Notes: a model not told the origin generated them from the letters alone. 64,000 nt of DNA from Candidatus Francisella endociliophora (GCF_000764555.1 NZ_CP009574.1:992001-1056000), one strand, 5' to 3'. Counted from the stretch's first letter, positions 17,767 to 27,186 are shown. Numbers and translations: made by a program.

Positions 17767-18347
17767 AATATAGAATTCTCACCATACATATAATTAGGAA
17801 CTTGAAAAGTATATTTTGTATACCCTCCTACTAAATCAGAAGATTGATCTCCTATTGAGATAAGAACTTCATAGCCTAAAGATTCTATATAAGCTCTTCT
17901 TTCTGCTTTGAAGTTCTTAAAAGTCTCTGACTCATATTCTGCAATATCTTTAGGGAAAACAAATACATCCTCAAAAAAATGAAACCCTGCAGATTGTAAC
18001 GCTTGTTTTGTCGCATCTAGATACTCTGCTAGACGAGCGCTTATAAAAAAGATCTTTAAACCTTTTTCTAAACAATATCTATAGAAATCTAAAGTCGCCC
18101 TAATTGACTCTCCATTAGTACTTGAAATTAGTATTTGCCAAATTTCATGATTTTCGTCTTGAGGAAACCCTGCTTTACTAAATGGTAAATAATGATTTAG
18201 AGATGTTTCATCAATATCTAACACTATAGCGTAACCATCTAGAGATTTTTGAGAATCAATAATTCCTTTTGGTTGTTCAAGAATTTTTGCTACAGCATTC
18301 TCATGAGCATCACTTTCATAAAAAGAAATAACTTCCTGTTTTGTCAT
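17763..18347 (-). CDS. HAD-superfamily acid phosphatase-like protein (class IIIB), cytosolic
   Basis: The DxD nucleophile motif is VLDIDETSLN (Asp44, Asp46), followed by ISAR (motif II region) and IGDQSSDLVGG (motif IV), as in plant VSP-type and class B acid phosphatase-like HAD proteins. Secreted relatives have a signal peptide; this 194-residue protein has none, so it should act in the cytosol on a soluble phosphomonoester. It begins 5 bp after the 2OG-Fe(II) oxygenase stop codon, suggesting that the two enzymes form an operon and perhaps a small pathway. Substrate not predictable. Confidence 0.78.
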   Translation of the reverse strand: MTKQEVISFYESDAHENAVAKILEQPKGIIDSQKSLDGYAIVLDIDETSLNHYLPFSKAGFPQDENHEIWQILISSTNGESIRATLDFYRYCLEKGLKIFFISARLAEYLDATKQALQSAGFHFFEDVFVFPKDIAEYESETFKNFKAERRAYIESLGYEVLISIGDQSSDLVGGYTKYTFQVPNYMYGENSIF

Positions 18348-18352
18348 ATAGT

Positions 18353-19198
18353 CTACTTCAAGCCCAACTCTTTAAGCCTTTCATTTAAAAACATTTCTGC
18401 TTTTGGATACTTGTCAGACAAATAAACATCAGATTTTGGATGCACAAAACATGGAGTAGAAATTCTATCTAAATTTTCTATTTCACCCTCAGGTTTTACC
18501 ACTCTGTGCTTAGTAGCAATATACTCACCATTTGTCATTTCCTGAAGCATATCACCAATATTTATCACTAAAGATTCGCTATCACACGGTACATCAAACC
18601 ACTCATTAGTTACAGGTGATAAAACTTGCAATCCAGGAGATGATGCTATTGGTAGTAGTGTTATAAGGTTAATATCTTCATGTGCTGCAGCCCTTACAGC
18701 ACCAGGCTCTTCATTTCCCTGCATAGCAGGATAATGCAAAACTCTAAGAAGAGTGTTTTCATAAGAAACCGTATCTCTTAATCTTTGAGGTAACTTCTTT
18801 GCAATTTTTGGATCAATATGATCATCTATCCATTGAAGAAGTGTTTCACCTAACTTCATCATTTTTTCAAACATTTCTTTAGCAGCATTACTAACTTCTG
18901 TAGGATATCTACCGTTTGGAAAATATAAATGATAAAAATGCTTAATATCCTTTACAGTCTCACCCTTAGCTACCTCAGAAACATCTTTTGGAAAATAACC
19001 ATCTTGTTTCTCAACATCAAAGAGATACTTCTCGGCATCACCTGATTTTAAGAATTCTTGCCACTCGTTATAAACTGTTTGAATCAAGCTCCAATCAATT
19101 GGATGAGTCTTTAAAACTGCAAAACCTGTTTCTTTTAGTGATTTAGTAAACTCTTCAGCTGCATTATCTGCATAATAATCAACACTACGAATATTCAT
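18353..19198 (-). CDS. 2-oxoglutarate/Fe(II)-dependent dioxygenase, isopenicillin N synthase-like
   Basis: The 281-residue protein has the DIOX_N domain followed by the double-stranded beta helix. The iron facial triad is visible as His173-x-Asp175 (AAHEDINLITLL) and His231 (ATKHRVV), and the 2-oxoglutarate-binding RxS is Arg245-x-Ser247 (DRIS). I start at the ATG at 19198 (MNIRSVDYYADNAAEEF), where the family homology begins; the open frame extends to 19282 without domain character. Substrate is unknown; relatives include ethylene-forming enzyme and flavonoid-type oxidases. It precedes the HAD phosphatase by 5 bp. Confidence 0.85.
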   Translation of the reverse strand: MNIRSVDYYADNAAEEFTKSLKETGFAVLKTHPIDWSLIQTVYNEWQEFLKSGDAEKYLFDVEKQDGYFPKDVSEVAKGETVKDIKHFYHLYFPNGRYPTEVSNAAKEMFEKMMKLGETLLQWIDDHIDPKIAKKLPQRLRDTVSYENTLLRVLHYPAMQGNEEPGAVRAAAHEDINLITLLPIASSPGLQVLSPVTNEWFDVPCDSESLVINIGDMLQEMTNGEYIATKHRVVKPEGEIENLDRISTPCFVHPKSDVYLSDKYPKAEMFLNERLKELGLK

Positions 19199-19320
19199 TT
19201 GTGCTCCAGTATTTTTTGAGAAAAAGATATTTAATTTCGAATGTATTATATCAATAATAACTTTCTTATGCATTAAGTACATAAAACTATAAGAGGTAAA
19301 ATATTATATCTATACTGCCT

Positions 19321-19635
19321 CTATTTTTTCTTATTAGTTTTATCTTTTTGGACTTTAAATTTTTGAATTTTTTGTTTAAAAGTAATCTCAACTCTATCAA
19401 GAAACTTAGCAAATCTTTTACTAACAGCAATTACCGGTAAAAAAGATAATCCAATAAACAGTAATCCTGGTCCAGGTATAAATAACATAATAAAACCAGC
19501 AAAAAGTGATACCCCAGAAAATGCTAATAAAACAATTAAAATCAAAGGATTAGATAACCTGCGTCGGAAATACTTATGTAAGCAATAAAATCTTTTTCCA
19601 GATTTTAATTTAACAAATTTTGTAATCCTAAACAT
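19321..19635 (-). CDS. PGPGW-type small membrane protein
   Basis: A 104-residue protein with two membrane helices separated by FIPGPGLLFIGLSFLP, the mark of the PGPGW putative transmembrane family (PF09656). The C terminus is very Lys-rich. I start at ATG 19635 (MFRITKFVKL); the longer open frame to 19806 lies inside xerD and is not used. It follows xerD by 16 bp and ends the trmD-rplS-xerD direction of transcription. Function of the family is unknown. Confidence 0.72.
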   Translation of the reverse strand: MFRITKFVKLKSGKRFYCLHKYFRRRLSNPLILIVLLAFSGVSLFAGFIMLFIPGPGLLFIGLSFLPVIAVSKRFAKFLDRVEITFKQKIQKFKVQKDKTNKKK

Positions 19636-19651
19636 TTTATAATTACCAACT

Positions 19652-20530
19652 CTACCCTCTAGGATGATGTTTTTGATATATCTCTTGTAAGCGGTTTTGT
19701 GAGATATGTGTATAAATTGTAGTCGTTGAAACATTACTATGGCCAAGTAACAATTGTACAGAACGCAAATCCGCACCATGATTAAGCAAATGTGTTGCAA
19801 AAGCATGTCTCAAAGTATGTGGAGAAATATCAGTATTTATACCAGCTATTAGAGCGTAACTTTTAATACGATGCCAAAATGATTGCCTTGTAATTCTTTT
19901 AGCATGCTTACTTATAAAAACAGCTTTTTCCTTAAAGTCTTTAGATAAGCTTGAACGAGCTTCATTAAAATATTTATGTAAGTACTCAAGAGCATACTCA
20001 CCTATAGGTACTATACGCTCTTTTGAGCCTTTCCCTATCACTTGAATCACACCAACATTTAGATCCATATCATCGATATTAAGCCCTACAAGTTCACTTA
20101 CACGCAAGCCTGTAGCATACATTAACTCAAGCATAGCTTTATCACGGATACCAATATCCTCTGTCAAATCAGGAGCTTGTAACAATCGCTCAACATCAAT
20201 CTCTGTCATATCTTTTGGTAAACTTTTTGCTAATTTTGGTAGAGTAAGTTTAGCGGTAGGATTTTTATCAGCTTGTCCTGTTGATATAAGCCAAGCGTAG
20301 AATTTACGCAATGTAGAGATCATACGAGCATTTGAACGGCTACCATAACCATTTTTTGAACGATATGAAATAAAAGCATATAACTGCTCAAAATCTAAGC
20401 TAATGAGATCAACTTTTGAAAAATAATTTTGTAAGAATTTAAGATCTGTACGATAAGATGATATAGTGTTTTGACTCAAGCCATGCTCAAGCCAAAGATT
20501 ATCAAGAAAAGCATCAACGGCTGTAGACAC
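19652..20530 (-). CDS. xerD: Site-specific tyrosine recombinase XerD
   Basis: Resolves chromosome dimers at dif near the terminus, together with XerC and FtsK. The 292-residue protein has the SAM-like core-binding domain (1-90) and the catalytic domain with Arg143 (TGLRVSEL), Lys167 (GKGSKERIVP), His238/Arg241 (HTLRHAFATHLL), His264 (LLGHSNVSTT) and the nucleophile Tyr273. The start DAFLDNLWLEHGLSQNTI matches XerD better than XerC. It follows rplS by 18 bp. Confidence 0.9.
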   Translation of the reverse strand: MSTAVDAFLDNLWLEHGLSQNTISSYRTDLKFLQNYFSKVDLISLDFEQLYAFISYRSKNGYGSRSNARMISTLRKFYAWLISTGQADKNPTAKLTLPKLAKSLPKDMTEIDVERLLQAPDLTEDIGIRDKAMLELMYATGLRVSELVGLNIDDMDLNVGVIQVIGKGSKERIVPIGEYALEYLHKYFNEARSSLSKDFKEKAVFISKHAKRITRQSFWHRIKSYALIAGINTDISPHTLRHAFATHLLNHGADLRSVQLLLGHSNVSTTTIYTHISQNRLQEIYQKHHPRG

Positions 20531-20548
20531 TTTTTAATTTTCCTAGAA

Positions 20549-20896
20549 TTATACTTTTTCTTTAATTCTAGCAGCTTTACCAGTACGACCTCTCATGTAG
20601 TATAGCTTAGCTCTACGAACATCAGCTCTCTTCTCTACAGTGATACTGTCGATCAATGGTGAATGAGTTTGGAAAGTTCTTTCAACACCCATACCTGAAG
20701 ACATTTTTCTTACAGTAAAAGCAGAATGAAGACCTCTATTTCTCTTTCTAAGAACAAAACCTTTGAAAGCCTGGATTCTTTCTTTATCACCTTCTCTAAT
20801 CCATACATTAACTGTTACTGAATCACCTGGATTAAACTCAGGAAGGTCAGTTCTGATTTGTGACTTTTCTACTAGCTCAACAAATTTATTTTTCAT
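20549..20896 (-). CDS. rplS: 50S ribosomal protein L19
   Basis: L19 sits at the 30S-50S interface. The 115-residue sequence has the hallmark [20 protein letters not shown], the [13 protein letters not shown] loop and a basic C terminus [20 protein letters not shown]. It is the last gene of rpsP-rimM-trmD-rplS; its start lies inside the end of trmD (11-bp overlap), which implies translational coupling. Confidence 0.97.
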   Translation of the reverse strand: MKNKFVELVEKSQIRTDLPEFNPGDSVTVNVWIREGDKERIQAFKGFVLRKRNRGLHSAFTVRKMSSGMGVERTFQTHSPLIDSITVEKRADVRRAKLYYMRGRTGKAARIKEKV

Positions 20897-21653
20897 TATT
20901 TTCTCCTTTTGTGCTTACCTTATCTTTTTTATAATCATTTATAATTTGCTTATCTTCTGCAGATAGGCATAGGCACTCTATTAAATCTTTACGACGCTCA
21001 TAAGTCCTTATCAACTTCTGTTTACGCCTCCATTTAGCTATCTCTTTATGATTCCCAGATAACAAAACATCAGGTACTGCATTACCATCTGGTAAAACAG
21101 CTGGCTTTGTATAGTGTGGGTAGTCTAAAAGACCATCATAAAAAGAATCCTCAATCATAGAATCCTTATTACCCAACACCTCTGGTAATAGTCTAATTAG
21201 ACTATCCATAACTAGCATAGCTGGGAGCTCACCACCACTTAATACAAAATCACCTACAGAAATTTCTTCATCAATATGATCTTGTATCAGGCGTTCATCA
21301 ACCCCTTCATATCTACCACAAAGCAGTATTAGTGAATCACTTTGTAAAAGCTCGAGGGCTTTTTTATGATTAAATACACCACCTTGAGGTGACAAGTATA
21401 CAACTTTTGTATCACAACCTAAAGTTTTTTTTGCATCTTTGATAGCATCTGATAGTGGTTCATACTTCATAACCATGCCAGCTCCACCACCAAAACTAGT
21501 GTCATCTACTGTAGCATACTTATCTGTTGTATAGTCTCGTGGGTTAAAGCAATTTATAGAGACTTTAGAATCTTTCACAGCTCTAGCAGTAATCCCGAAA
21601 TCGTTTATTGCTTTAAACATTTCAGGAAATATTGATATTATTCCAAATTTCAT
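20886..21653 (-). CDS. trmD: tRNA (guanine-N1)-methyltransferase TrmD
   Basis: Methylates G37 next to the anticodon of tRNAs reading CNN and CGG-type codons, preventing frameshifts. The SPOUT-fold trefoil knot is visible in [15 protein letters not shown] and [17 protein letters not shown]. Length of 255 residues is normal. Unusually for this operon it is separated from rimM by 169 bp, which hold a strongly dyadic stretch (21686-21798). The 3' end overlaps rplS by 11 bp. Confidence 0.97.
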   Translation of the reverse strand: MKFGIISIFPEMFKAINDFGITARAVKDSKVSINCFNPRDYTTDKYATVDDTSFGGGAGMVMKYEPLSDAIKDAKKTLGCDTKVVYLSPQGGVFNHKKALELLQSDSLILLCGRYEGVDERLIQDHIDEEISVGDFVLSGGELPAMLVMDSLIRLLPEVLGNKDSMIEDSFYDGLLDYPHYTKPAVLPDGNAVPDVLLSGNHKEIAKWRRKQKLIRTYERRKDLIECLCLSAEDKQIINDYKKDKVSTKGENNEK

Positions 21654-21685
21654 TTCTGTAAACCTATAACTAAATCAGCTCTAAT

Positions 21686-21798
21686 TGTAGTGCCTAGAAC
21701 TAATAAACACAAATATTTGAGCTATTTAAAGGCGTATATTTTGTAGCGGAGATCATTGATCTGTCATAATAATGACAGCACAATGTGCTATCACTACA
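21686..21798. other. Structured element with short terminal inverted repeats in the rimM-trmD spacer
   Basis: The ends TGTAGTG (21686-21692) and CACTACA (21792-21798) are perfect complements. Inside stand three dyads back to back: GATCATTGATC (21751-21761), CTGTCAT-AATA-ATGACAG (21761-21778) and GCACAATGTGC (21778-21788), plus a weaker GCCT/AGGC pair. No gene is present. It may be a miniature inverted-repeat element or an RNA processing/regulatory structure within the r-protein mRNA. Confidence 0.5.
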
Positions 21799-21822
21799 TT
21801 AAATTATTAAAATTAGATTTAT

Positions 21823-22332
21823 TTAATAGTCGTATTCCCAATCAACAACTATTTTTTTAGAATCAAGGTCTTCACTGACTATATACTGCTTAACATAAGG
21901 AATCAGATATTCTTCTGATTCTTTTTTACAAACTAGAACTTCATTTGCTCCCGTTTCAATAATATCAATAACCTCACCAAATGAGTCATTATTAGTATTA
22001 ACTACAGAACACCCAATCAGATCTTTAAAATATGCTTCATCTTTTTCAGCTTTTGGTAAAGCTTCTTTTGGTACGCCAATTAAAGCATTAACATATTTTT
22101 TTGCAGTTTCTGCATTATCGACATTAGCAAGCTTGATATATAGCTTATCACCCCTTCTCAAAACACTTTCATCTTTGAGAGGTTGCCAAATACTATTGGC
22201 AGGCAACTGAATATACCAGTTACCATAACTTAGAAGAGTTTCTATTGAATTTGCCAACGGATATAAATTAAGCTCACCATCAAGCTTATATGTAGCACCA
22301 AGTTTGGCTATTTCTACGAAATCCTGTGACAT
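21823..22332 (-). CDS. rimM: Ribosome maturation factor RimM
   Basis: RimM binds S19 and assists late assembly of the 30S head. The 169-residue protein has the N-terminal RimM beta-barrel (about 5-90, with [20 protein letters not shown]) and a C-terminal PRC barrel (about 100-168, with [20 protein letters not shown] and [10 protein letters not shown]). It follows rpsP by 24 bp and precedes trmD in the conserved operon. Confidence 0.95.
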   Translation of the reverse strand: MSQDFVEIAKLGATYKLDGELNLYPLANSIETLLSYGNWYIQLPANSIWQPLKDESVLRRGDKLYIKLANVDNAETAKKYVNALIGVPKEALPKAEKDEAYFKDLIGCSVVNTNNDSFGEVIDIIETGANEVLVCKKESEEYLIPYVKQYIVSEDLDSKKIVVDWEYDY

Positions 22333-22356
22333 AAAGAAAAAATACTATGAAATTAA

Positions 22357-22605
22357 TTACGCAGCTTTTTTAGCTTCTTTAATCAGGCTAGCTACTCTAT
22401 CTGATGGCTGAGCACCTTTTGCTAACCAAGCTTCTGCCTTAGCAACATCAAGCTTCAATCTTTCTTCACCACCTTTAGCTAAAGGATTAAAGAAACCTAG
22501 TCTTTCGATAAACCTGCCATCTCTTGGGCTTCTTTTATCAGCAACTACGATTCTATAGAAAGGACGCTTTTTAGCTCCACCACGAGCCATACGAATTACT
22601 ACCAT
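22357..22605 (-). CDS. rpsP: 30S ribosomal protein S16
   Basis: The 82-residue sequence opens [20 protein letters not shown] and continues [20 protein letters not shown], diagnostic for S16, an assembly protein of the 30S body. It is the first gene of the rpsP-rimM-trmD-rplS operon, with a good Shine-Dalgarno (CCGGAGAA) before the ATG. The operon promoter should lie in the 294-bp region shared with divergent metK. Confidence 0.97.
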   Translation of the reverse strand: MVVIRMARGGAKKRPFYRIVVADKRSPRDGRFIERLGFFNPLAKGGEERLKLDVAKAEAWLAKGAQPSDRVASLIKEAKKAA

Positions 22606-22870
22606 TTAATTATTCTCCGGTTTTTATCTTTTATTTTTAATATTTCAATTTTACCAGCTAAGCTTAGCAGCCATAAACTTAGCAAAAAATTATGCAAAAA
22701 TTTAATAGCAATACTTTAAATGCTCTTAAACCAAAAGTCAATAGTTGACTTCATATAAACATACTATATAATCATCAACTGTCGCTGAATTTAACAAACA
22801 ACTTGCTTGCGACTTTAAATAATAAGCTAAAGCGTTTCTACTAAATTTTTATCATAAAATTTCCTAGAAG

Positions 22871-22892
22871 CCTTTTAGCAAACTAAAAGGAG
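22871..22892 (+). promoter_or_regulatory. Hairpin covering the metK ribosome binding site
   Basis: CCTTTTAG (22871-22878) and CTAAAAGG (22883-22890) form a perfect 8-bp stem with the loop CAAA. The right arm contains most of the Shine-Dalgarno AAGGAG (22887-22892), seven bases before the ATG. The folded mRNA would block initiation at metK. Whether a ligand, protein or ribosome controls opening is unknown. Confidence 0.55.
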
Positions 22893-22899
22893 AAATAAA

Positions 22900-24060
22900 A
22901 TGTCAAAAAATTATTTATTCACATCTGAATCAGTATCAGAAGGTCATCCAGACAAATTAGCCGATCAAATTTCAGATGCAATTTTAGATGAAATTTTAAA
23001 ACAAGATAAAAATGCTCGTGTAGCATGTGAAACTCTTGTAAAAACGGGGATGGCTCTAGTAGCTGGTGAAATCTCTACTTCTGCTTGGGTAGATATAGAA
23101 GAACTAGTTAGAAAAGTAATCGTTGAAACAGGTTATGATGACGCAAATAAAGGTATCGATGGAAGAACTTGTTCTGTAATTAATGCCATTGGTAAACAAT
23201 CTGGTGATATTGCCCAAGGTGTCGATCGAGGTTCATTAGAAGACCTTGGTGCAGGTGACCAGGGGCTAATGTTTGGTTTTGCTACAAATGAAACTCCAAC
23301 ACTAATGCCTTCAGCAATTTACTATTCTCATTTGCTCATGAGAAAGCAAGCTGAACTTAGAAAATCAGGTAAGTTAAACTGGTTAAGACCAGATGCGAAA
23401 GCTCAAGTTACTTTAGCTTTTGAAAACGATAAGCCTAAATTCATCGATACAATAGTTTTATCAACACAACATGATGAATCAATATCACAAAAAGAGCTTC
23501 ATGATATAGTGATTGATGAAATTGTCAAAGAAGTTATTCCTGCTGAGCTGATTACAAAAGATACTAAGTATCACATTAATCCAACAGGCGTATTTCTAAT
23601 TGGTGGACCTCAAGGGGATTGTGGTCTTACAGGCAGAAAAATTATCGTTGATACTTATGGTGGTGCTGCTCATCATGGTGGTGGAGCATTCTCTGGTAAA
23701 GATCCATCTAAGGTTGACCGCTCTGGTGCTTATATGGGTAGATATATTGCTAAAAATATCGTAGCAGCTGGACTTGCTGATAAATGCGAAGTTCAAGTTG
23801 CCTATGCAATTGGTGTAGCAAAACCTGTTTCTTTAATGGTTAACACTTTTGGAACAGGTAAAATCACAGATAACAAAATTGAAAAACTAGTAGCCGAGAA
23901 CTTCGATCTAAGAGTTGGTAAAATTATCGAAAACCTTGATCTGTTAAATCCTATATATAGAAAAACATCGAACTATGGTCATTTTGGTCGTGAATTAGCA
24001 GAATTTAAATGGGAAAAAATAGATAAAGCTGATATCCTAAAATCTGCTGCTAAACTATAA
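22900..24060 (+). CDS. metK: S-adenosylmethionine synthetase
   Basis: Makes S-adenosylmethionine from methionine and ATP. All family motifs are present: [20 protein letters not shown] at the N terminus, [10 protein letters not shown] (about 116-125) and [16 protein letters not shown] (P-loop-like, about 262). Length 386 is standard. It is divergent from rpsP across 294 bp and convergent with a GNAT gene 3 bp away. The Shine-Dalgarno AAGGAG lies in a hairpin (22871-22890), suggesting translational control. I could not recognise a known SAM riboswitch in the leader. Confidence 0.97.
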   Translation: MSKNYLFTSESVSEGHPDKLADQISDAILDEILKQDKNARVACETLVKTGMALVAGEISTSAWVDIEELVRKVIVETGYDDANKGIDGRTCSVINAIGKQSGDIAQGVDRGSLEDLGAGDQGLMFGFATNETPTLMPSAIYYSHLLMRKQAELRKSGKLNWLRPDAKAQVTLAFENDKPKFIDTIVLSTQHDESISQKELHDIVIDEIVKEVIPAELITKDTKYHINPTGVFLIGGPQGDCGLTGRKIIVDTYGGAAHHGGGAFSGKDPSKVDRSGAYMGRYIAKNIVAAGLADKCEVQVAYAIGVAKPVSLMVNTFGTGKITDNKIEKLVAENFDLRVGKIIENLDLLNPIYRKTSNYGHFGRELAEFKWEKIDKADILKSAAKL

Positions 24061-24063
24061 AAT

Positions 24064-24843
24064 TTATACTTGGTCTGTTGCTATATATGGCCTATTCTTA
24101 GCACTATAACTTGTTAAGACTTTAGCACTCCCTTCAGGTAATATACCATCATGGATAAAAAGCTTGCTAAGTTCTGATTTACTATATGTTGATATTGTTA
24201 TATAAGCATCATTAGGTAATTCTTCAAAAGTTATATTGCTTAATTTTTGTCTATTCAAATGATATATTTCAGCTCCAGATGATGAACGATCAAAAACTAT
24301 ATCTTTTATACCTCTTGTATGAGTAAGGGAATATTCATCCAAATATTGCTTATAAAAAACATACTGTTCTTTAGTAAGTAGAAAAAACTCTAAATTTCCT
24401 TTTTCCTTTAAAAAATTATTACTTATATAAATAAGTTTTTTGCAACCTTCACCTTCATTTAAAGGATCATTCATAGATATAGCGTAAACTCTAAATATAC
24501 GATATCTAATAAACATATATAAATATATCTTACGGAATAATTTACGAGCTATTCCTTGACCCCTATAATTTTTATCAACTTTTAAATCGCAAAGATACCA
24601 AGCTCTTCCCCCCAGCTCTAAACTTTTCACAATACCACAAGCTGAACCAATAACCTCTCCATTTTTAACAACACACCAATAGTGCATTTTTCCCATATTT
24701 TCATAATATGCAAAATAATCATTACCATGCTCAATAGTAAATGTGCTTTTTCCAAGTGGATAAACTATCTGTTTTTTTAAATTAGATAATTGAGAAGAAA
24801 GTTCAGACCTATTTTTACTTGTAACTTTTATGATTTTATACAT
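24064..24843 (-). CDS. GNAT-family N-acetyltransferase
   Basis: The acetyl-CoA binding motif A is clear: WYLCDLKVDKNYRGQGIARKL (only part shown) around residues 83-103, with the Q/R-x-x-G-x-G/A signature as RGQGIA. The N-terminal half matches a GNAT fold; the C-terminal ~100 residues (from about 160) are of unknown type. Length 259 is longer than a minimal GNAT. Substrate is not evident. It is convergent with metK and lies 39 bp upstream of the end of the desaturase gene. Confidence 0.75.
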   Translation of the reverse strand: MYKIIKVTSKNRSELSSQLSNLKKQIVYPLGKSTFTIEHGNDYFAYYENMGKMHYWCVVKNGEVIGSACGIVKSLELGGRAWYLCDLKVDKNYRGQGIARKLFRKIYLYMFIRYRIFRVYAISMNDPLNEGEGCKKLIYISNNFLKEKGNLEFFLLTKEQYVFYKQYLDEYSLTHTRGIKDIVFDRSSSGAEIYHLNRQKLSNITFEELPNDAYITISTYSKSELSKLFIHDGILPEGSAKVLTSYSAKNRPYIATDQV

Positions 24844-24882
24844 TTAAGTTTTGATAGAACTTGCTGATATTTTTAAAAAATT

Positions 24883-26058
24883 TTATGCTATTGTACTAGC
24901 TTTATTATACTTTTTCTTAGCTTGAATAAATTCAATTTTTAAGTCTTTGTATTTAGATCTTATTGCCTTAAGCTCAGCCTTACAAAGAACATTCTCTTTT
25001 TTAGCTTTTAAGTACTCTTGCTTAGCACTATACATATTTTTAACATTAGCGACTAGCTTAGCATATTTTTCTTCAATACCAAGATGGAAAGATTTGCTCT
25101 TCTTAGTTAAAGCTTCATCAAGCTTAACTTTTGCCTTAGCAATTTCTATCAAATGCTTGGGAGTTGTTTTCAGATCATACGTCCAACCAATCTTAGCAAG
25201 TCCAGCAATAAACCATTTAGATGGATCTAAGTCAAACCATCTAATACCATTTCTATAATCACCAGCAAATGCATGATGATAATTATGATACCCTTCTCCA
25301 CCTGTTACGATAGCAGTAATCCAACTATCTCTAGCTGTATTTTTCGTAGAGTATGGTCTTTTACCAATAGTATGTGCTAATGAGTTAATACAAAAAGTTG
25401 CATGGTGTACTAAAATAACTCTAAGTAAACCAGCTAAAAGAAGGAAGCTCAGAGCACTATGCCATGCTGCTGTAATAGTATTACCACTTAAAAAACCATA
25501 TCCAAAGCCAATCAATGCAGGTAAACCAAAACAAGATAATATAGCTAAAACAGTATAATGCTTATGTTGAAATACTAATGCTTTATCTTTTAATAAATCA
25601 TTTACTCCACGAATCTCTTGTACATCTGGAGTATTATGTCTTAGCAACCAACCAAAATGCGAATACCAAAAGCCTCTTGTAGCAGCATACGGATCTTTAA
25701 CTGGATCATCTACATCTTTATGATGCTTTCTATGATCTGACGACCACTGAATTACACTATTCTGTAAAGCTGCAGTACCAAAAAGTAACAAAGTATAAGT
25801 CACAAACTTATTAGCTTTGTAGGTTTTATGAGACCAAAGTCTATGATAACCCATTGTAATACCAACACCTGTTAATGCATAGAAGATAATCAAAGCTACA
25901 TAATCAGATGTTGTAAAACCATGAGTCATTGCATACCAAGGAACAGCGATTAACGCAACTATTGGTAACAGTAAAAGTCCGAAAACACTTTTCCAAACAA
26001 TGCTACCTTCTTTTTCTATCTCTTGATCGATTTGATAGATTTCTTTTTTATTATTCAT
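24883..26058 (-). CDS. Acyl-CoA / fatty acid delta-9-type desaturase with coiled-coil tail
   Basis: Integral membrane di-iron desaturase that puts a cis double bond in acyl chains. The three His boxes are present: HRLWSH (residues 72-77), HRKHH (109-113) and HNYHH (about 258-262), with four or so membrane helices between them. The last ~85 residues are an extra Lys/Glu/Ala-rich coiled-coil segment (from about AKAKVKLDEALTKKS on) not needed for the fold. A perfect 7-bp dyad (26088-26106) upstream of the start codon may control expression with membrane fluidity or fatty acid supply. It stands between tsaD and a GNAT gene. Confidence 0.88.
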   Translation of the reverse strand: MNNKKEIYQIDQEIEKEGSIVWKSVFGLLLLPIVALIAVPWYAMTHGFTTSDYVALIIFYALTGVGITMGYHRLWSHKTYKANKFVTYTLLLFGTAALQNSVIQWSSDHRKHHKDVDDPVKDPYAATRGFWYSHFGWLLRHNTPDVQEIRGVNDLLKDKALVFQHKHYTVLAILSCFGLPALIGFGYGFLSGNTITAAWHSALSFLLLAGLLRVILVHHATFCINSLAHTIGKRPYSTKNTARDSWITAIVTGGEGYHNYHHAFAGDYRNGIRWFDLDPSKWFIAGLAKIGWTYDLKTTPKHLIEIAKAKVKLDEALTKKSKSFHLGIEEKYAKLVANVKNMYSAKQEYLKAKKENVLCKAELKAIRSKYKDLKIEFIQAKKKYNKASTIA

Positions 26059-26087
26059 TTAAAACCTTTTTAGCCCTTTTTAATTGA

Positions 26088-26106
26088 ATTTGTCTTAATG
26101 ACAAAT
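26088..26106. promoter_or_regulatory. Candidate operator upstream of the desaturase gene
   Basis: ATTTGTC and GACAAAT are perfect complements around TTAAT, 30-48 bp before the desaturase start codon. A possible -10 (TATACT on the minus strand, just upstream) places the dyad at or after the transcription start, a repressor position. It does not match the E. coli FabR or FadR consensus that I know. Confidence 0.45.
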
Positions 26107-26175
26107 AATGAAACTTTTATTACAGTATAATATTAACATATTAGTTGACAGTTTAATAGTGCTTAATTAATGCAG

Positions 26176-27186
26176 CTAAATACTCTCTCTAGCCTTAACA
26201 TTAATTTCTAAAGAAGAATCTTTCTGATTATGACTATACCGGTAAGCACCTGCAAGAGCGATCATAGCACCATTATCCGTACAGTATTGCATAGGAGGAA
26301 AAAATATTTCATAGCTTTTCTTATTAGATAAAATACCTAACCTATGGCGCAAAAGCTTATTAGCACTTACTCCACCAGAAATAACCAATCTTTTATTATT
26401 AGTTTTCTGCAATGCTTTATCACACTTTGAAACCAAAACATCTACGGCAGCATCTTGAAAGGCATAACATAGATTTGCTTTATTTTCTAACGAATGATCT
26501 TGTTCAGCATACCAAGTATTTAGCACTGCTGTTTTTAAACCACTAAAACTAAAATCTAAATTTGGTTTATTCTTCATTGGTCTTGGCAGTACATACTTTT
26601 TCTTATCAAGAGCAGTATCTGCAAGGTTTGCCACCTCAACACCGCCTGGGTATGGCATACCTAATAATTTTGCTGTTTTATCAAAAGCTTCTCCAGCAGC
26701 ATCATCTATTGACTCACCTAAAAGCGTGTAATCTCCAAAACTTTTAACTTCAAATAACTGTGTATGACCACCTGACACTAATAATGCCACAAATGGATAA
26801 TCTATTTCACTATCCGTATCGAGTAATGGTGATAATAAGTGACCTTCTAAATGATGTATAGCTAAAGTATCAATATCGTGTATAAACCCTAATGTTTTTG
26901 CAAATGTAGCGCCTACCATTAAAGCACCTACTAAACCCGGCATAGCGGTATAAGCAATACAATCAATGTCATCAAAATTTAGATTTGACTCTCTCAAAAT
27001 TTCTTTAGTTAGAACATTAAGTTTTGCTATATGTTCTCTTGATGCTAACTCAGGAACTACACCACCATATTTTTTATGTAGTGAAATCTGGCTATATAAA
27101 GCATCCGCTACCAAAGTTTTTGATGAGAAGTCATAAAGAGCGATTCCTGTTTCATCACAAGAACTTTCGATACCAAGTACCAGCAT
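26176..27186 (-). CDS. tsaD: tRNA N6-threonylcarbamoyladenosine synthase subunit TsaD
   Basis: Transfers threonylcarbamoyl from the TsaC product to A37 of ANN-decoding tRNAs, with TsaB and TsaE. ASKHA-fold signatures: [15 protein letters not shown] at the N terminus, the metal-binding HHLEGH (residues 111-116), and [13 protein letters not shown] near 270. Length 336 is normal. Formerly called gcp or ygjD. Its ATG overlaps the lapA-like stop codon by one base. Confidence 0.96.
   Translation of the reverse strand: MLVLGIESSCDETGIALYDFSSKTLVADALYSQISLHKKYGGVVPELASREHIAKLNVLTKEILRESNLNFDDIDCIAYTAMPGLVGALMVGATFAKTLGFIHDIDTLAIHHLEGHLLSPLLDTDSEIDYPFVALLVSGGHTQLFEVKSFGDYTLLGESIDDAAGEAFDKTAKLLGMPYPGGVEVANLADTALDKKKYVLPRPMKNKPNLDFSFSGLKTAVLNTWYAEQDHSLENKANLCYAFQDAAVDVLVSKCDKALQKTNNKRLVISGGVSANKLLRHRLGILSNKKSYEIFFPPMQYCTDNGAMIALAGAYRYSHNQKDSSLEINVKARESI

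Noticed and set aside
19636-19806. Extended N terminus of the PGPGW protein gene
   Set aside because: It lies inside xerD in another frame and has no family similarity; the ATG at 19635 fits a normal start.
21747-21760. A 14-base stretch TAGCGGAGATCATT shared with the MFS gene near 53121
   Set aside because: One copy is coding sequence and the match does not extend, so it is probably coincidence and not a repeat family.
22606-22899. A SAM-sensing riboswitch before metK
   Set aside because: I found the masking hairpin but not the conserved cores of the SAM riboswitch classes I know; left as an unassigned element.
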